Shown here: positions 63,001 through 64,000 of the stretch, one piece after another
How positions within the stretch are numbered: the stretch's first letter is position 1
How the letters are laid out: every line of letters begins with the position of its first letter
NCBI GenBank assembly: GCA_029953675.1
Contig: JAMWBK010000002.1
Location: 1-64,000, forward strand
DNA length: 64,000 bases
Source of the DNA: Rhodosorus marinus
Lineage: Eukaryota; Rhodophyta; Stylonematophyceae; Stylonematales; Stylonemataceae
Reading direction: 5' to 3'
Made by a program: the position numbers and the translations under genes
The notes under the pieces: generated by a model
Database searches by the model: none
What the model saw: the letters and a program-made list of their open reading frames with translations, nothing else
What the model was told of the DNA's origin: nothing

Positions 63001-63166
63001 GACTATACACCTGGATCAGCGGGCAACGCAAGTAAGTGAGGCTCGGGCGATCTTGAACCGCACTTTGTGGAAAGGAAACGCTATCCTTGCCACCCAGGCT
63101 CGTCGTGTCGACGAAGCAGACTATGACATCGTCCTTATCTTAGAACGTAGCCACACAACCCATTAG
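60015..63166 (+). pseudogene. Family D ORF2: reverse transcriptase and restriction-like endonuclease
   Basis: About 1,050 codons from MSSSSDEYTPNRS. Landmarks are APGPSGLKAEHLR, RPLGIPEVLRKAVTQW, GISVSGGCEHAIHLAEAH, motif A KLDLANAFNRIDRR and motif B TGVQQGDPF-stop-PALHAL. Motif C AIHDDLTLLG, LPCRWGGAGLAMRTR, RARIRSCKGSGGGTWLRD, the zinc-knuckle CTICSQPHDAAGIQRL and the endonuclease RLRPDILARHP...YVIDVKVTSPLQ follow. A TGA at 61374-61376 replaces a Gly codon in QGDPFGP. A small deletion near 62608 shifts the frame inside the zinc-knuckle. Apart from these two lesions the copy looks fresh. Confidence 0.9.
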
Positions 63167-63171
63167 GGGTT
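63157..63171 (+). promoter_or_regulatory. Family D stop-codon hairpin
   Basis: AACCC pairs with GGGTT around ATTAG. The TAG in the loop is the ORF2 stop codon (63164-63166), the same design as in family A with a different stem sequence. Confidence 0.55.
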
Positions 63172-63261
63172 TCTTTGCTGACCAATAGGATCCTTATTGC
63201 TTCTTAATGGGCTCCAATAGGGAGTTCTTCAGTAAAGTGTACGCGGTTACGTTAGTCTGCA

Positions 63262-64000
63262 TTTCGCATGAACACCGGACGCGAATTCGATCGGCCGCCG
63301 GGTCAGGTTCGGGGATATGGCTGCGGGAGCTGCCGCTGCTGGAGCCCAAAAAGCTGACATCGAACCAATTACAGGTAAATGTCCGTCAACTCTTGGGATT
63401 GCCGATCCCTGGATTAAGGACGACGGAGAAGTGTAGCAGTTGTCGGCGTCCCCACGGTGCCAATGGGGTACAACGCTTTCAACACTGCCCTACGTCAACT
63501 GGGCTATGGCAGAGGAGACACGATGAGATCTGCACGGAATTGGCGAGATGGCTGAACCGTTGGAACTTTTTAGACATACAACAGGAGCCTACATCCTATT
63601 TCGAGAACTACCAGCTACGACCAGATATTATCGCGACCCACCCGAAGACGTTCCAGAGGTACGCTCTGGACGTGACGGTGACTTCACCGCTCCAGGATAA
63701 GTACTTGAGGCGCGGGAGTGGGGAGAGCGGGTATGCAGCGAAGATGGCGGAGAATTATAAATTGGCACACTACAAGGAAGCAATGGCGGTGGAGAAACCC
63801 AGCGACAAATTCGTCCCGATTGCGATTGAGACGTTTGGGCGGACAGGGAAGTTGGCACAAGATTTTTTACGGGATGGCTGCAAGCACCTCCTACATCGTA
63901 GCGAGGAGTTGAGCGACGTACGCGCTCAGCTAAACAGGCACCTTTGGCAGGGGAACGCAGAAGTCGCACTAGGCGCTCTGCGTGTGGACCAGCTGGACAA
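63262..64000 (+). pseudogene. Family F endonuclease region, 5'-truncated, running off the window
   Basis: Starts directly after T1 (63245-63259). A continuous frame (codons in phase with 63261) reads RIRSAAGSGSGIWLRELPLL, LQVNVRQLLGLPIPGLRT, the zinc-knuckle CSSCRRPHGANGVQRFQHC, RRHDEICTELARWL, LRPDIIATHPKT and YALDVTVTSPLQDKYLRR, then FGRTGKLAQDFLRDGCKHLL. It is still open at the window end, 246 codons later. There is no start codon near its 5' end and no RT, so it is a truncated copy, but the endonuclease frame is undamaged. Confidence 0.85.

Larger units (their letters stand above)
58432..63246 (+). mobile_element. Family D non-LTR element, near-complete
   Basis: 4.8 kb with a short 5' UTR, ORF1, overlapping ORF2 and a 3' UTR ending TTCAGTAAAGTGTACGCGGTTACG. 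T1 is on the left (58413-58431) and the right (63245-63259), sharing TTAGTCTG. Only two coding lesions are evident, both in ORF2. Confidence 0.9.

Noticed and set aside
3558-63259. T1 as a sequencing or cloning adaptor
   Set aside because: It shows natural sequence variation, both orientations and partial lengths, and continues smoothly into element ends. It was kept as a biological signal, with long-read confirmation listed as the test.
1-64000. tRNA, rRNA or spliced-leader genes, including T1 as part of one
   Set aside because: No cloverleaf, rRNA core or donor-site context was found. T1 does not match any small RNA I recognise.

Overview
The window looks like a retrotransposon-dense, gene-poor stretch of a eukaryotic nuclear genome. 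Spliceosomal introns of about 94-177 bp are visible in one gene, LTR and non-LTR retrotransposons are both present, two further genes are intronless, and base composition is balanced. An alga or other protist with few introns would fit, but the sequence alone does not name the organism. I see no rRNA, tRNA or bacterial operon structure.

Only three host-type genes are recognisable. Two are intact, intronless ORFs for large secreted paralogues of about 1,280-1,307 residues (minus strand 9214-13137 and plus strand 53968-57804). Each has a signal peptide, a Cys-rich head, a glycine-rich collagen-like segment and a long helical domain. The third is a multi-exon secreted Cys-rich protein (34116-35880 onward), cut off at its 3' side by retroelement debris.

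Nearly everything else is mobile DNA. The dominant class is non-LTR retrotransposons that carry a C-terminal zinc-knuckle plus restriction-like endonuclease (RLE) instead of an AP endonuclease. I use working names. A-clade: A (with variant A'), C, D, E and F, which share an ORF1 type, a 3' hairpin and a 3' end like TAAAGCTTACGGTTACG. B-clade: B1 and B2, with different 3' ends. In families A and D, ORF1 and ORF2 overlap as UAAUG or AUGA, which suggests coupled translation. The best copies are a nearly intact D element (58432-63246) and a full-length but mutated A' element (45045-49977, minus). Most others are truncated and joined head to tail.

LTR elements are a Copia copy with two 300-bp LTRs and a deleted integrase (40149-43858), a small Gypsy-type copy (37988-39634), two copies of a solo LTR, a decayed Gypsy gag-protease relict (50817-52691) and a decayed Copia-like relict (about 30141-31690).

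Layout: 1-9.2 kb, A/E/B fragments and a G-rich repeat; 9.2-13.1 kb, secreted gene 1; 13.1-15 kb, no recognised feature; 15-30 kb, A, C, B1 and B2 concatemers; 30-33.5 kb, Copia-like relict, minisatellite and duplication; 34.1-36.1 kb, spliced gene; 36.5-50.5 kb, minus-strand A/A' elements invaded by LTR elements; 50.8-52.7 kb, Gypsy relict; 54-57.8 kb, secreted gene 2; 58.2-64 kb, C fragment, D element and the start of an F fragment.

The most unusual signal is a short G-rich junction tag, T1 (GTTACGTTAGTCTGGGGTTA, both orientations). It lies at most borders between A-clade fragments, including fragments truncated at both ends. A second tag, T2 (TTAAACCATTCGTTCG), is the 3' terminus of B1 and also occurs alone as micro-insertions. 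This suggests a site-specific target repeat, template jumping, or repeat addition during break repair.
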